Source: CAWKGV01 sp963849305 (lineage in GTDB: Bacteria; Pseudomonadota; Alphaproteobacteria; Acetobacterales; Acetobacteraceae). Taken from it: a stretch of 64,000 nt of DNA. Each line of letters starts with the position of its first letter. Position 1 is the stretch's first letter. Location: assembly GCA_963849305.1 (NCBI GenBank), contig CAWKGV010000002.1, positions 124,001 to 188,000 of the forward strand, given 5' to 3'. Shown in pieces: positions 41,845 through 51,851 of the stretch. A program made the translations under genes and the position numbers. The notes under the pieces were generated by a model. That model did not search any database. It was not told where the DNA came from and saw only the letters and a program-made list of their open reading frames with translations.

Positions 41845-42039
41845 ATGTTCGAGGCGCGCCAAGAGGACTCGGACTGGCTTCGGGAGAGGGCCGAGCAGTG
41901 CTTTCGTCTCGCGGGCATGGCCCATCAGCGTGAAGTGTCAGATCAGCTGCACCGTTTGGGCGAGGAGTTCGAAAAACGAGCCCGGATGGCCGAGGCACGC
42001 GAGATCGAGCGGCTTCGATCGTGTTGCAAGCAAAGTTGA
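41845..42039 (+). CDS. Small hypothetical helical protein
   Basis: This 64-residue protein has AAGGAG before the ATG at 41845. It is charged and almost wholly helical: EDSDWLRERAEQCFRLAG, then EVSDQLHRLGEEFEKRARMAE, with a Cys pair near the C-terminus. I believe similar 60-residue proteins with the RAEQCFRLA...ADQLxxLGxEFExxA pattern occur widely in alphaproteobacteria without known function. It is convergent with the RND operon, ending one base from its last stop. Confidence 0.6.
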   Translation: MFEARQEDSDWLRERAEQCFRLAGMAHQREVSDQLHRLGEEFEKRARMAEAREIERLRSCCKQS

Positions 42040-42040
42040 A

Positions 42041-45000
42041 TCACTCCGACGCTCTTAGGACGACGATCGGCGGGCGTTTGCCGGCCAGCCGCTCCAGCGC
42101 GAGATAAACGGCCGGCGTGGTGTAGAGCGTCAGCATTTGCGAGATCACCAGGCCGCCTACGATGGCGATGCCGAGCGGGCGGCGCAGCTCTGCCCCTGTG
42201 CCGAACGCGGCAGCCAGGGGGACGGCACCGAATAAAGCCGCCAAAGTGGTCATGATGATCGGGCGGAATCGCTCCAGGCACGCCTCGTGGATCGCGGCGA
42301 ACGGCGATAGGCCACGCTGGCGTTCCGCCTCCAGCGCGAAATCCACCAGCATGATCGCGTTCTTCTTCACGATCCCCATCAGCAGGATGATGGCGATGAT
42401 GCCCATGATGTCGAGCGGCTGGCCGGTAAGCAGCAGCGCCAACAGCGCGCCAAGCCCCGCGGATGGCAAAGTGGAGAGAATGGTCAGCGGGTGCAGCAGG
42501 CTCTCATAGAGCACCCCGAGCACGATGTAGATCGCGATCAGCGCGGCCGCGATCAGCAGCGGCTCGGTTCGCTCGGTCTGTTGCAACCACTTGGCATTGC
42601 CGGCGAACTCGGTATGGACCTCGGGGGGCATCCGCAGGTCCGCCGCGGCCGTCTGCACCGCCCGCTCGGCATCACCCAGCGCCATGCCAGGCGCGAGATT
42701 GAAGCTCAGTGTCGCGGCCGGGAACTGGCCTTGGTGGCGAATGGCGAGCGGGGCGTCGCCCTGCTCGAAACGGGCGATCGCTCCGAGTGGGACTTGGGTG
42801 CCGTGGCTGGCGCCCACATAGACCCGGTTCAGCATGGCGGGCGAGGCCTGCAAGGCAGGATCGGTCTCGACGACGACCGTGTACTGGTTGCGCTGGGCGT
42901 AGATATTCGAGACCTGGCGCTGCGCGAAGGCGTTGTTCAGCGCGTTGTCGATCGCGGTCGCGGTGATGCCGAGCCGGGCGGCGGCGGCGCGGTCGATCAC
43001 CACATTGGCCTGCGGGCCGGCGTGATCCTGGTCGGAAGTCACGTCGGCGATCCCAGGCGTGGCCTTAAGCTTGTCCTCCAGGAGCTGACTCCAGCGCCGC
43101 AGCTCGGACAGATCCTGGCAGATGACCACGAATTGGAATTGCGACCCGCCGGTGCGCCCGCCGCCACGCAAGTCCTGGGCGGAGAACAGCGAGGCCTGGA
43201 TACCCCCGAGTCGTTGCAGCTTCGGCCGCAGCCGCGCGATCACCTGCTCCGACGAAATGCGCCGCTCGGACAGCGGCTTGAGGCTGATCTGGAGCCAACC
43301 GCGGTTGAGCGAGTTCCATCCGGTGGAAACCCCGACCTGCGACCCGACCAATTCCACCGCCGGATCGGCGAGCACCACGTCCACCAGGGCCCGCTGGCGC
43401 GCTTCCATCGCCTGGAACGAAACGTCGGGCGAGGCAACCGTGGAGCCCATCAGGATGCCCGTGTCCTGGATCGGCATGAATCCCTTCGGGACCGAGCCGT
43501 AGAGCCGCACCGTGAGCACGATCGTCGCCAGCATCACCAGCAGCATGAAGCCTTGATGGCGCAACGACCAGCCAAGCGACTTGGCGTAGAGACGATCCAC
43601 CCCGGCCAGCCCACGCGCGATGCCGCGATCGATGCGGCTCCCAAAGCCGATGGCCTGCTCTTGGCCCCCTGCTTCGTGAGCCGCGATGGCGCCGCGCTTC
43701 ATCCACCGTCCGCAGATCATCGGCGTGAGCGTCAGCGACACCGCGGCCGAGACGACGATCGCCATGGTCAGCGTCACGGCGAACTCGTGGAATAGCCGGC
43801 CCAAGATGCCGCCCATGAAGATCAGCGGGATGAATACCGCGACCAGCGAGACACTGATCGAGAACACCGTGAAGCCGATCTGGCGCGAGCCGATCATCGC
43901 CGCACGCAACGGCGGCACACCGCGTTCCATGTGGCGGACGATATTCTCGATCATCACGATCGCGTCGTCCACCACGAAGCCTACCGAGATCGTCAGCGCC
44001 ATCAAGGAGAAGTTGTCGAGCATGTAGCCCATGAACCACATGCCCGCGAGCGTGCCGCAGAGCGACAGCGGCACGGTGACGGCGGCGGCCAGGATCGGCA
44101 CCAACCGGCGCATGAACAGCAGCACCACCAGCAGCACGAGCGCGATGGTCACGCCCATCGTGTACTGGATTTCGTTCACGCTGGCGCGGATCGTGGTGGT
44201 GCGGTCCTGGATCACGGTCAGTTTGATCCCGGCCGGCATCCAAGACATGAGTCGCGGCAGAAGTTCGCGCACCCGGTCCACGGTCTGGATCACGTTGGCG
44301 CCGGCCTGCTTGCTGATCGTGAGCAGGATCGCCGGCTTCTTGCCATCCCAGGCGGCGAGCCGCGTGTTGGCCACGCCGTCCACCACGTGGGCCACATCAG
44401 AGAGTTGCAGAATCGCCCCCTGGCCGGCCTTGATCACCAAGCGGCGGTACTGATCCGCGTGCGAGATCTGCCCGTTCACGCCGATCGTCTCAGCCCGGTT
44501 CGGGCCCTCGAAGCCGCCGGTCGGTTCCGTCACGTTGGCTTCGCGAATGGCGGTAACGACATCCTGGCCCGACAGGCCCGCGGCGGCGAGCCGCACCGGA
44601 TCGAGATCGACGCGCACGGCCGGCTTCTCCGACCCGTTCACCGTGACGTTGGACACGCCGTCCACCTGTGACAGGCGCTGGCCCAGGATGGTGTCGGCGG
44701 CATCGTAAACCTCGCGCACCGGCAGCGTGTCCGACGAGAGCGCGGCGATCATGATCGGCGCGTCGGCCGGGTTGAACTTGCGGTAGAACGGCCGGGTCGG
44801 CAGGTCCGAAGGCAGGTCGTCCTGCGCGGCGTTGATCGCCGCCTGCACGTCATGTGCCGCGCCGTTGATGTCGCGGTCGATGTCGAATTGCACGATCATC
44901 GAGCTGGCGCCGACCGAGCTGATCGAGGTGATCTCGGTGACTCCCGAGATCCCGCCGAGCCGGCGCTCCAGCGGGGCCGCCACCGAGTTCGCCATCGTCT

Positions 45001-45169
45001 CCGGGTCGGCGCCGGGGCGGTTGGCGAACACGACGATGGTCGGGATATCGACGCTCGGCAGCGCCGCCACGGGCAGGAAGCGATAGGCGACCAGGCCCGC
45101 GAGCAGGAGCCCGATCGCCAGCAGCGTGGTTGCCACGGGGCGGGCGATGAAGGGGGCAGAGAAGCCCAC
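42041..45169 (-). CDS. mdtC: RND multidrug efflux permease (MdtC-like)
   Basis: This 1042-residue inner-membrane proton antiporter of the AcrB/MdtBC type has 12 transmembrane helices and two large periplasmic loops. SAPFIARPVATTLLAIGLLLAGLVAYRFLPVAALP starts the protein and VGFVVDDAIVMIENIVRHME contains the essential Asp pair in helix 4. The C-terminal half repeats the fold (IIAIILLMGIVKKNAIMLVDFALEA, the GGLVISQMLTLYTTPAVY ending). Another RND permease gene lies 6 bp upstream. Two adjacent permeases behind one adaptor is the MdtABC organisation, where B2C heterotrimers form. Confidence 0.93.
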   Translation of the reverse strand: MGFSAPFIARPVATTLLAIGLLLAGLVAYRFLPVAALPSVDIPTIVVFANRPGADPETMANSVAAPLERRLGGISGVTEITSISSVGASSMIVQFDIDRDINGAAHDVQAAINAAQDDLPSDLPTRPFYRKFNPADAPIMIAALSSDTLPVREVYDAADTILGQRLSQVDGVSNVTVNGSEKPAVRVDLDPVRLAAAGLSGQDVVTAIREANVTEPTGGFEGPNRAETIGVNGQISHADQYRRLVIKAGQGAILQLSDVAHVVDGVANTRLAAWDGKKPAILLTISKQAGANVIQTVDRVRELLPRLMSWMPAGIKLTVIQDRTTTIRASVNEIQYTMGVTIALVLLVVLLFMRRLVPILAAAVTVPLSLCGTLAGMWFMGYMLDNFSLMALTISVGFVVDDAIVMIENIVRHMERGVPPLRAAMIGSRQIGFTVFSISVSLVAVFIPLIFMGGILGRLFHEFAVTLTMAIVVSAAVSLTLTPMICGRWMKRGAIAAHEAGGQEQAIGFGSRIDRGIARGLAGVDRLYAKSLGWSLRHQGFMLLVMLATIVLTVRLYGSVPKGFMPIQDTGILMGSTVASPDVSFQAMEARQRALVDVVLADPAVELVGSQVGVSTGWNSLNRGWLQISLKPLSERRISSEQVIARLRPKLQRLGGIQASLFSAQDLRGGGRTGGSQFQFVVICQDLSELRRWSQLLEDKLKATPGIADVTSDQDHAGPQANVVIDRAAAARLGITATAIDNALNNAFAQRQVSNIYAQRNQYTVVVETDPALQASPAMLNRVYVGASHGTQVPLGAIARFEQGDAPLAIRHQGQFPAATLSFNLAPGMALGDAERAVQTAAADLRMPPEVHTEFAGNAKWLQQTERTEPLLIAAALIAIYIVLGVLYESLLHPLTILSTLPSAGLGALLALLLTGQPLDIMGIIAIILLMGIVKKNAIMLVDFALEAERQRGLSPFAAIHEACLERFRPIIMTTLAALFGAVPLAAAFGTGAELRRPLGIAIVGGLVISQMLTLYTTPAVYLALERLAGKRPPIVVLRASE

Positions 45170-45175
45170 CCCCGG

Positions 45176-48100
45176 CTATTCCGCCGCCACCGCCGCCGGA
45201 TCCGGTCCCGCGAAGCGCAGCCGCAGCCGCTCGAAAGCGAGATAGATCACCGGGGTGGTGTAAAGCGTGAGCAACTGGCTCAGCAGCAGCCCGCCGATGA
45301 TCGTGACTCCGAGGGGCCAGCGCAGCTCCGAGCCGGCGCCGTGCTCCAGGACCAGCGGCAGCGCGCCGAGCAGCGCCGCCATCGTGGTCATCATGATCGG
45401 GCGAAAGCGGAGTAGGCACGCCTCCTCGATCGCCGCCCTCGGCGCCAGCCCGCGGCTGCGCTCCGCCTCGATCGCGAAGTCGATCATCATGATCGCGTTC
45501 TTCTTCACGATCCCCATCAGCAACACCACGCCGACCAGGGCCACCACGGAAAGATCGCTGCCGCAAATCATCAGCGCCAGCAGCGCACCGATCCCGGCCG
45601 AGGGCAGCGTGGACAGGATCGTGACCGGATGGATCCAGCTCTCGTAGAGCACCCCGAGCACGATGTAGATCACCACCACCGAAGCCAGGATCAACCACGG
45701 CTCGGCGGCGAGCGAGCGCTCGAATTCGGCGGCATCGCCGGCGTAACTGCCGGAGATCGTGGGCGGCATTCCGATCGCCTGCTCGGCGCGCCGCATCGCG
45801 GCCACCGCATCGCCAAGCGAGTGGCCGGGCGCGGTGTCGAAGCTGATCGTCGCCGCGGGGAACTGCTCCTGGTGCGTGACCACTAGCGGCGCCGTGGTCC
45901 GGGTCATGGCGGCGATGGTCGCTAACGGCACCTGCGCGTCGTTCGCTCCCGGCACGCGCAGCAGCCGCAGCATGTCGGGGTCGGCCTGCCAGCGGGGATC
46001 GGCTTCAAGGATCACGCGGTACTGATTGGCCTGGCCGAAGATGGTGGAGATCTGGCGCTGGCCGAATGCGTCGTAGAGCGTGTCTTCCACCGACTGCATA
46101 CTCACGCCGAGCCGCATCGCCGCCTGGCGGTCCACCGTGATCTGGGTCTTGTAGCCCTCGTCCTGCTGGTCAGACGCGACCCCGGCGAGCGCGGGCGCAT
46201 GGCGCAGCGCTGCGACCAGCTTCGGCGCCCATGTCGCCAGTTCCTTGGCGTCGGTATCGATCAGCGTGTACTGGTACGCCGTCCGGCTGACGCGCGAGCC
46301 GAGCGTGATGTCCTGCACCGGTTTGAAATACGCCGTCAGGCCTGGAATGCCCGCGATGTCGCGCCGTAGCCGCGCGATCACCCTCTGCGCCCCGTCGCGG
46401 CGCCCGACCGGCTTCAGCGCGACGGTGAGCTGGCCGGCATTCGCCGTGGCGTTGATCGTGCCGGCGCCCACGAATGAGACCACGCCCGTCACCGCCGGGT
46501 CGCGAGCGATCGCCTCGGCGGCCTGGTTCTGCAACGAAGCGAGACCGGGGATCGAGATGCTCTGCGCCCCCTCGGTCACCCCGACGATCACCCCGGTATC
46601 CTGCTCGGGCAGGAAGCCCTTGGGCACGACGACATAGAGCCCGATCGTGCCGGCCAGCGTGGCGAGCGCGATCGCGAGCACCAGGGGCTGGCGGTGCAGC
46701 GACCAGGCGAGCGTGCGCCGGTAGCCGCGCAGCATCACCTCGAACCCCGCCTCCAGAGCGCGGGCGACGGCGCCCGGGTGCTGCTCGGCCGCCGGCCGCA
46801 GAAGACGTCCGCACATCATCGGGGTCAGCGTGAGCGAGATCACGGCCGAGACCACGACCGCGATGGACAGCGTCATCGCGAATTCGCTGAACAGCCGGCC
46901 GACCACGCCGGTCATGAACAGTAGCGGGATGAACACCGCGATCAGCGAGACCGTGAGCGAGACGATGGTGAACCCGATCTGCCCCGCCCCCCGGAACGCC
47001 GCCTCCAGCGGCTTCGCCCCCGCCTCGATGTAGCGCACGACGTTCTCGATCATGACGATCGCGTCGTCCACCACGAAGCCGGTGGCGACGGTCAGCGCCA
47101 TCAGCGACAGATTGTCGAGGCTGTAGCCGAGCAGGTCCATGATCCCGAACGTGCCCACCAGCGACAGCGGCAGGGCGACCGCGGGGATGAAAGTGGCGCG
47201 GGGCGAACGTAGGAAGGCGAAGATCACCAGCACCACCAGCGCAATCGCCATGATCAGCGTGATCTGCACGTCGCGCACGGAGGCACGGATGCTGAGCGTC
47301 CGATCGGTGGCGACGGCGAGCTGGATGTCGGCGGGCATGGACCGTCGCAGCGCCGGCAACGCTGCCTTGATCCGATCCACCGTCTGCACGATGTTGGCGC
47401 CCGGCTGGCGCTGGATGTCGAGCACCGCCGCCGGCGCGCGCTTGCCGTTATGGAAGTACCAGGCGCCGACGCGGTCGTTCTCGACCCCATTCACTACTTG
47501 GCCAATGGCGGAAAGCCGCACCGGCGCACCGTTGCGCCACGCGATCACGAGTTCGCGGTACTGATCCGCCGAGACAAGCTGATCGTTCGCGCCGACCGCC
47601 ACCGCTTGGCGCGCGCCATCGAACCCGCCTTTAGCGCCGTCGGTATTGGCATTGGCGACCGCGGTGCGCACGTCCTCCATCGCCAGCCCATAAGCGGCGA
47701 GCCGGGCGGGATCGACGCGCACCCGCACCGCCGGGCGCAGCCCACCTTCAACCGTGACTTTTCCCACACCGTCGATCTGCGCCAGCCGGGGCTGCAATAC
47801 GGTGTCCGCGGCGTCGCTGACCCGGTCGATCGGCACCGAGTTCGACGTGAGCGCCAAGGTCAGGATCGGCGCGTCGGCCGGGTTCACCTTGGAATAGACC
47901 GGCGGATACGGGAGATTGGCCGGCAGAGTGCCAGCCGCGGCATTGATCGCCGCCTGCACGTCCTGGGCGGCGGAATCGAGACCACGGTTCAAGTCGAATT
48001 GCAGCGTGATCTGGCTAGTGCCCTCCGAGCTTTGCGAGGTCATGGTCGCGAGCCCCGGGATCTCGCCGAACTGACGTTCCAACGAGGCGGTGATGAGCGT

Positions 48101-48280
48101 GGAGATCGTCTGTGGGCTGGCGCCAGGAAGCTGCGTCGTGACCTCGATGGTGGGGAAATCGACTTGGGGCAACGCAGAGACAGGCAGCGAGAAATAACCG
48201 AGCGCGCCCGCCAGCAGGATCGCGACGGCCAGCAGCCAAGTGGCGATCGGGCGAGCGATGAACGGCGCCGACAGGCTCAC
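45176..48280 (-). CDS. mdtB: RND multidrug efflux permease (MdtB-like)
   Basis: This 1034-residue RND permease is paralogous to its downstream neighbour. Both share the opening SAPFIARPIATWLLAVAILLAGALGYFSLPVSALPQVDFPTI and the helix-4 ATGFVVDDAIVMIENVVRYIE with the proton-relay Asp pair. The C-terminal VVLLMGIVKKNAIMMIDFAIEAERSRG is also conserved. Its ATG overlaps the adaptor stop as ATGA, so adaptor and permease are translationally coupled. Together with 42041-45169 it should form the heterotrimeric pump core. Substrates of MdtABC relatives include novobiocin and bile salts, but nothing here fixes the range. Confidence 0.93.
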   Translation of the reverse strand: MSLSAPFIARPIATWLLAVAILLAGALGYFSLPVSALPQVDFPTIEVTTQLPGASPQTISTLITASLERQFGEIPGLATMTSQSSEGTSQITLQFDLNRGLDSAAQDVQAAINAAAGTLPANLPYPPVYSKVNPADAPILTLALTSNSVPIDRVSDAADTVLQPRLAQIDGVGKVTVEGGLRPAVRVRVDPARLAAYGLAMEDVRTAVANANTDGAKGGFDGARQAVAVGANDQLVSADQYRELVIAWRNGAPVRLSAIGQVVNGVENDRVGAWYFHNGKRAPAAVLDIQRQPGANIVQTVDRIKAALPALRRSMPADIQLAVATDRTLSIRASVRDVQITLIMAIALVVLVIFAFLRSPRATFIPAVALPLSLVGTFGIMDLLGYSLDNLSLMALTVATGFVVDDAIVMIENVVRYIEAGAKPLEAAFRGAGQIGFTIVSLTVSLIAVFIPLLFMTGVVGRLFSEFAMTLSIAVVVSAVISLTLTPMMCGRLLRPAAEQHPGAVARALEAGFEVMLRGYRRTLAWSLHRQPLVLAIALATLAGTIGLYVVVPKGFLPEQDTGVIVGVTEGAQSISIPGLASLQNQAAEAIARDPAVTGVVSFVGAGTINATANAGQLTVALKPVGRRDGAQRVIARLRRDIAGIPGLTAYFKPVQDITLGSRVSRTAYQYTLIDTDAKELATWAPKLVAALRHAPALAGVASDQQDEGYKTQITVDRQAAMRLGVSMQSVEDTLYDAFGQRQISTIFGQANQYRVILEADPRWQADPDMLRLLRVPGANDAQVPLATIAAMTRTTAPLVVTHQEQFPAATISFDTAPGHSLGDAVAAMRRAEQAIGMPPTISGSYAGDAAEFERSLAAEPWLILASVVVIYIVLGVLYESWIHPVTILSTLPSAGIGALLALMICGSDLSVVALVGVVLLMGIVKKNAIMMIDFAIEAERSRGLAPRAAIEEACLLRFRPIMMTTMAALLGALPLVLEHGAGSELRWPLGVTIIGGLLLSQLLTLYTTPVIYLAFERLRLRFAGPDPAAVAAE

Positions 48281-49572
48281 GAGCTGCGCGCCTTGTGCCG
48301 GTGCGCGCCCGGCGCATTCGCCCCCGGGGCATTTGCCGTGTCGGCCGCCGGCATCGGAGCGGGTTCGCCCGCTGCCGGCGCGATCGCGACCTTCTTGCCG
48401 TCGGTCAGGCGCGAGGCGCCATCGGTCACGACCTGCTCGCCCGGCTTGAGGTCGCGCTTCGTTGCAGATGCGATGATCGCGGCGTCCTCATCTTGGTGGC
48501 TTACCGTCACCATCCGCCGGGTCGCCGTGTCGTCGGCGTTGATTACATACACGTAGTCGCCGCTGGGGCCGCGCTGCACCGCCGAGGGCGGCACGACAAT
48601 GACGTCGTGCGCGACCGCCACCTGCAGCCTGACGCCCACAAAGCCACCCGGCCACAGCTTGCCTTGCGCGTTGGGGAAGGTGCCCTTCAGCTTGATCGTG
48701 CCCGTGGTGGGATCGACCTGGTTGTCGAGTGCTTCGAGCGTGCCTCGGTCGAGCACGTCGGAGAGGCCGTGCGCGGCCCCCTGCGGGTAGGCGAGCACGA
48801 CCGGCCTGCCTTGCCGCATCGCGGCCGCGACCGCCGCGAGATCCTGCTGGGGCAGCGTGAACAGCACCGAGATCGGCTGGAGCTGCGTGATGCTCACGAG
48901 CGGCGTGGTGTCGGAGAGCTGCACGATGTTGCCCGCGTCCACTTGCCGGAGGCCCGCCCGGCCGTCGAGTGGCGAGACGATGGTGCAGTAGCTGAGCAGG
49001 GTTCGGGCGTTGTCGATCTGCGCCTGGTCGCCCTGCACCTGCGCGGTGAGCTGCGCGACCAAGGCCTTTTGCGTATCGGCGGTCTGGGCGGTGGTGTACT
49101 TGTTCTGTACGAGCTTGGCGTAACGCGCGAGATCGATCTTCGCATTGGCGAGCTGGGCCTCGTCCTGCGCCTTCTTCGCCACCGCCTGGTCGAGCGATGC
49201 CTGATAGGTGCGCGGGTCGATGCGCGCCAGCACCTGGCCTTTCTTGACGTCCTGGCCGTCCTTGAAATCAACCTCAATGAGCGGGCCGCTCACCATCGGC
49301 TTGACCGTGACGGTGTTGTACGCCTGGACGGTGCCGAGCGCGTCGAGCCAGATCGGCACGTCCTTTCGCATCACGCCGGTGACCAGCACCGGCACCGGGC
49401 CGTCGCCGAACCGGTCTGGCTTCGCGGGACGGGGCTTGCTTGCGGGCCAGAGCCAAATGGCCGCGCCAATGCCGGCAAGCAACACCGCCGACGCGGGGGC
49501 CATGCCCAGCCGCCCGCGCCGAGTTCGCGGTTTTGTTTCGACAACGACGGGTTCGCGGGTGCCGATATCCAT
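48277..49572 (-). CDS. mdtA: RND efflux periplasmic adaptor (membrane fusion protein, MdtA-like)
   Basis: This 431-residue membrane fusion protein has a signal-anchor LGMAPASAVLLAGIGAAIWLWPA near residues 22-45. The lipoyl half-motif is LDALGTVQAYNTVTVKPMVSGPL, with a coiled-coil hairpin (residues 120-190, ASLDQAVAKKAQDEAQLANAKI to QADQAQIDNARTLL). IVSPLDGRAGLRQVDAGNIV is the second lipoyl half. A beta-barrel and a Gly/Ala/Pro tail follow. It bridges the inner-membrane pumps encoded after it to the outer-membrane factor encoded before it, completing the tripartite set. Confidence 0.92.
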   Translation of the reverse strand: MDIGTREPVVVETKPRTRRGRLGMAPASAVLLAGIGAAIWLWPASKPRPAKPDRFGDGPVPVLVTGVMRKDVPIWLDALGTVQAYNTVTVKPMVSGPLIEVDFKDGQDVKKGQVLARIDPRTYQASLDQAVAKKAQDEAQLANAKIDLARYAKLVQNKYTTAQTADTQKALVAQLTAQVQGDQAQIDNARTLLSYCTIVSPLDGRAGLRQVDAGNIVQLSDTTPLVSITQLQPISVLFTLPQQDLAAVAAAMRQGRPVVLAYPQGAAHGLSDVLDRGTLEALDNQVDPTTGTIKLKGTFPNAQGKLWPGGFVGVRLQVAVAHDVIVVPPSAVQRGPSGDYVYVINADDTATRRMVTVSHQDEDAAIIASATKRDLKPGEQVVTDGASRLTDGKKVAIAPAAGEPAPMPAADTANAPGANAPGAHRHKARSS

Positions 49573-49673
49573 GCTCAGTTATCCATGCCCCGTACCCACG
49601 CCCCGCCGGTTCCGATGCGGTCCCGCCGCGCCAAGGCATATCGGCGCGGTGAAATGGTCCGGCAATCGGGCAT

Positions 49674-51194
49674 TCAGAGATTTCCGCCCACCACGGGCAG
49701 CGCGACGCCGCCGCGGAGCAATCCGGGCGAGAGGCCGGGGAACTGATCCGGGATCGGCCCGGCCGGCTGCTGCCAGCCCCCGCCGAGCGCCTGATAGAGA
49801 TCGAGCAGGGCGACGAAGCGGGCGAGGCGGATCTGGACGAGCGCGTCCTCGTCGGTATACAGCGTCGTTTCGGTGGTGAGCAGCGTGGTCACGTCTGCCG
49901 TCCCGGCCTCGATCTGCGCGCGTGCCGCGGCGGCGGCACGTCTTGCCGTCGCGACCGCCTGACGTTGCAAGGCCTCCTGCTCGCTGGTGTAGCGCCATGC
50001 GGTCAGCGCGTTATCGACATCGGTGAACGCTTGCACGACCGCCTTGCGATAGTCGGCTAGCAACTCGGCATACCGACCTTTGACTTGCTCCAGTTGGCCG
50101 CGCAGCGCGCCGCCGTCGAAGATCGGCTGGGTCACGCTGGCGGCGAGCGAGGCAATAATGCCGCCCGGTGTGAACAGGTTGGCGAGCGCGTTGTTCTGGT
50201 AGCCCCGCTCGCCGGTCAGCGCGACCGTAGGGAAGAAGGCGGCGCGGCCGGCCTTGATGTCGAAGTTCTCGGCCACGAGTTGGGCCTCCGCCCCCGCCAC
50301 ATCGGGGCGGCGGCGCAGCAGCTCCGACGGCAGGCCAGGGGAGACAAGGGGCAGGGCCAGCGCGGTCAGGGTTCCGGGCCGCGCCGTCACCTGCTCGGGC
50401 GGCTTGCCCACCAGGATGCCGAGGGCGATCAGCTCCTGCTCCAGCTCCTGGCGCAGCGCCGGGATGTTCGCCCGCTCGGTCGCCACGAGAGCCGCTTGCT
50501 GGTCGAGGTCGAGCGCGGTCGCGGTGCCGGCGCTAAGCCGGCCTTGGATCACCGCCAGGCTCTGCTCGGAGTCGGCGAGGTTCCGGCGCGCGACGGCGAG
50601 CCGGTCGGCGTAGGCGAGCGCGGTGAACCAGGTCTGGCCGACGGAGGTGAGCACGGTAAGGGCGACGGTCTGCTGGTCGAACCGGCTGAACACGGCGTCG
50701 GCCACGGCGGCCTGGGTCAAGGCGCGGTTGTGGCCCCAGAAATCCGCCACATAAGCGATGTTGGCGCCAACGCTGTAGCTGTGCAGGTCTGCCGTCCCGC
50801 CTCCACTCGCCAGCCCGGTGCCGCCGAAGCCCCGGCTGTTGAAGCCGGCTTCCTGCCAGCTCGCGCTGCCTGTGCCTGTGAGGCTCGGCAGCAGCGCGGC
50901 GCCGGCGATGCGGACGGCGGCATCGGCCTGGCGGACACGGGCGACGGCGGCGGCGATGTCGAAGTTGCGCGCCTCGGCTTCGGCCATCAGCCGGTCCAGT
51001 TCGGGCGAGCGGAAGCCGCGCCACCAAACGGGGCGCGGCCAGGCCGCCTGCTGGGTGGCGGGCGTGGCGCGGAAGCTTGGCGGGACATCGAGTGCGGGGT
51101 GCCGATAGCTCGGCCCGAGATCGCAGCCGCCGAGGAACAACGGGACGCCAAGCGCGGCGGCGAGGAAACGCCTGATGTTCACTGTTGGCCCCAT
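49674..51194 (-). CDS. Outer-membrane efflux lipoprotein (NodT/OprM family)
   Basis: This 506-residue TolC-type outer-membrane factor starts the efflux operon. The N-terminus IRRFLAAALGVPLFLGGCDLGPSYRHP has a lipobox (LGGC), so the protein is lipidated and anchored. Family hallmarks are DFWGHNRAL, LTSVGQTWFTALAYADRL, GLPSELLRRRPDVAGAEAQL and VVQAFTDVDNALTAWRYTSEQE. A GTG at 51182 is an alternative start. It is divergent from a cupin gene with 127 bp shared upstream. No TetR-type regulator gene is adjacent. Confidence 0.93.
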   Translation of the reverse strand: MGPTVNIRRFLAAALGVPLFLGGCDLGPSYRHPALDVPPSFRATPATQQAAWPRPVWWRGFRSPELDRLMAEAEARNFDIAAAVARVRQADAAVRIAGAALLPSLTGTGSASWQEAGFNSRGFGGTGLASGGGTADLHSYSVGANIAYVADFWGHNRALTQAAVADAVFSRFDQQTVALTVLTSVGQTWFTALAYADRLAVARRNLADSEQSLAVIQGRLSAGTATALDLDQQAALVATERANIPALRQELEQELIALGILVGKPPEQVTARPGTLTALALPLVSPGLPSELLRRRPDVAGAEAQLVAENFDIKAGRAAFFPTVALTGERGYQNNALANLFTPGGIIASLAASVTQPIFDGGALRGQLEQVKGRYAELLADYRKAVVQAFTDVDNALTAWRYTSEQEALQRQAVATARRAAAAARAQIEAGTADVTTLLTTETTLYTDEDALVQIRLARFVALLDLYQALGGGWQQPAGPIPDQFPGLSPGLLRGGVALPVVGGNL

Positions 51195-51321
51195 CTGCGG
51201 GTCCGTGTAGCAGGCGGATGTCAGTGTCTAATATTAAAGGAAAAGTCACCCGCCGGGGCGGGGCTTTCGCCGCGCGTGCCCCGGTCGCTATGCTGGGTTG
51301 GATCGGCCGGAGAGGGGAATC

Positions 51322-51657
51322 ATGCGGGAAGGCGAGCGCACCATGCAACTCGGCATCGCCGGTTACGAGCGGGTGATGGAGGGCGCCGATATGCGGGCCA
51401 GCGTGCTGACGCTGACCGCCGGCCAGTGCGTCCCATGGCACTATCATTCCGAGATCAGCGACAGCTTCGTCTGCCTGGAGGGTCCGATGGTGGTGGAGAC
51501 CCGCGCCCCGCGCGCGGTCCACGAGCTTCGGCCCGGAGAGCGGTGCGCTGTCCCGCCCAACACGGCGCACTACGTCCACGGCAAGGACGGCGGGCCTTGC
51601 AAGTTCCTGCTGCTGCAGGGCGTCGGCGTGTACGACAACGTCGCGGTCGGGGGCTGA
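51322..51657 (+). CDS. Small cupin-domain protein
   Basis: This 111-residue single-cupin protein has the first motif PWHYHSEISDSFVCLEGPM (two His plus Glu, metal ligands) and the second motif CAVPPNTAHYVHGK (third His). GAGAGGGG precedes the ATG at 51322. Likely a metal-binding enzyme or sensor of a small ligand. The substrate cannot be named. It is divergent from the RND operon and unrelated in function as far as can be seen. Confidence 0.83.
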   Translation: MREGERTMQLGIAGYERVMEGADMRASVLTLTAGQCVPWHYHSEISDSFVCLEGPMVVETRAPRAVHELRPGERCAVPPNTAHYVHGKDGGPCKFLLLQGVGVYDNVAVGG

Positions 51658-51708
51658 ACTACATCTACTGGGCAATCGGTGGTATGCACTCATAGGCGTC
51701 GACGTAAC

Positions 51709-51730
51709 TACCGGCGTGGCCATGCCGGTA
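51709..51730. other. Hairpin between the cupin and CoA-lyase genes
   Basis: TACCGGC (51709-51715) and GCCGGTA (51724-51730) form a perfect 7-bp stem enclosing GTGGCCAT. The two genes on either side are convergent, so it may be a shared terminator. The rest of 51658-51851 shows nothing. Confidence 0.4.
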
Positions 51731-51851
51731 ACGATCCCATCTTCTAGCGTCCATTGGCACGGGTTTGGTAACCGCATTGCTGGCCAAGGGATTCGATAAC
51801 TAAATTCGATGCAAAAATCGCGGCAGGAACGTCCTTAGCGAGGCGGCGATG

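Noticed and set aside
42041..51194. RND operon as a novel export system
   Set aside because: The gene set and order (outer-membrane factor, adaptor, two permeases) are the ordinary MdtABC type.
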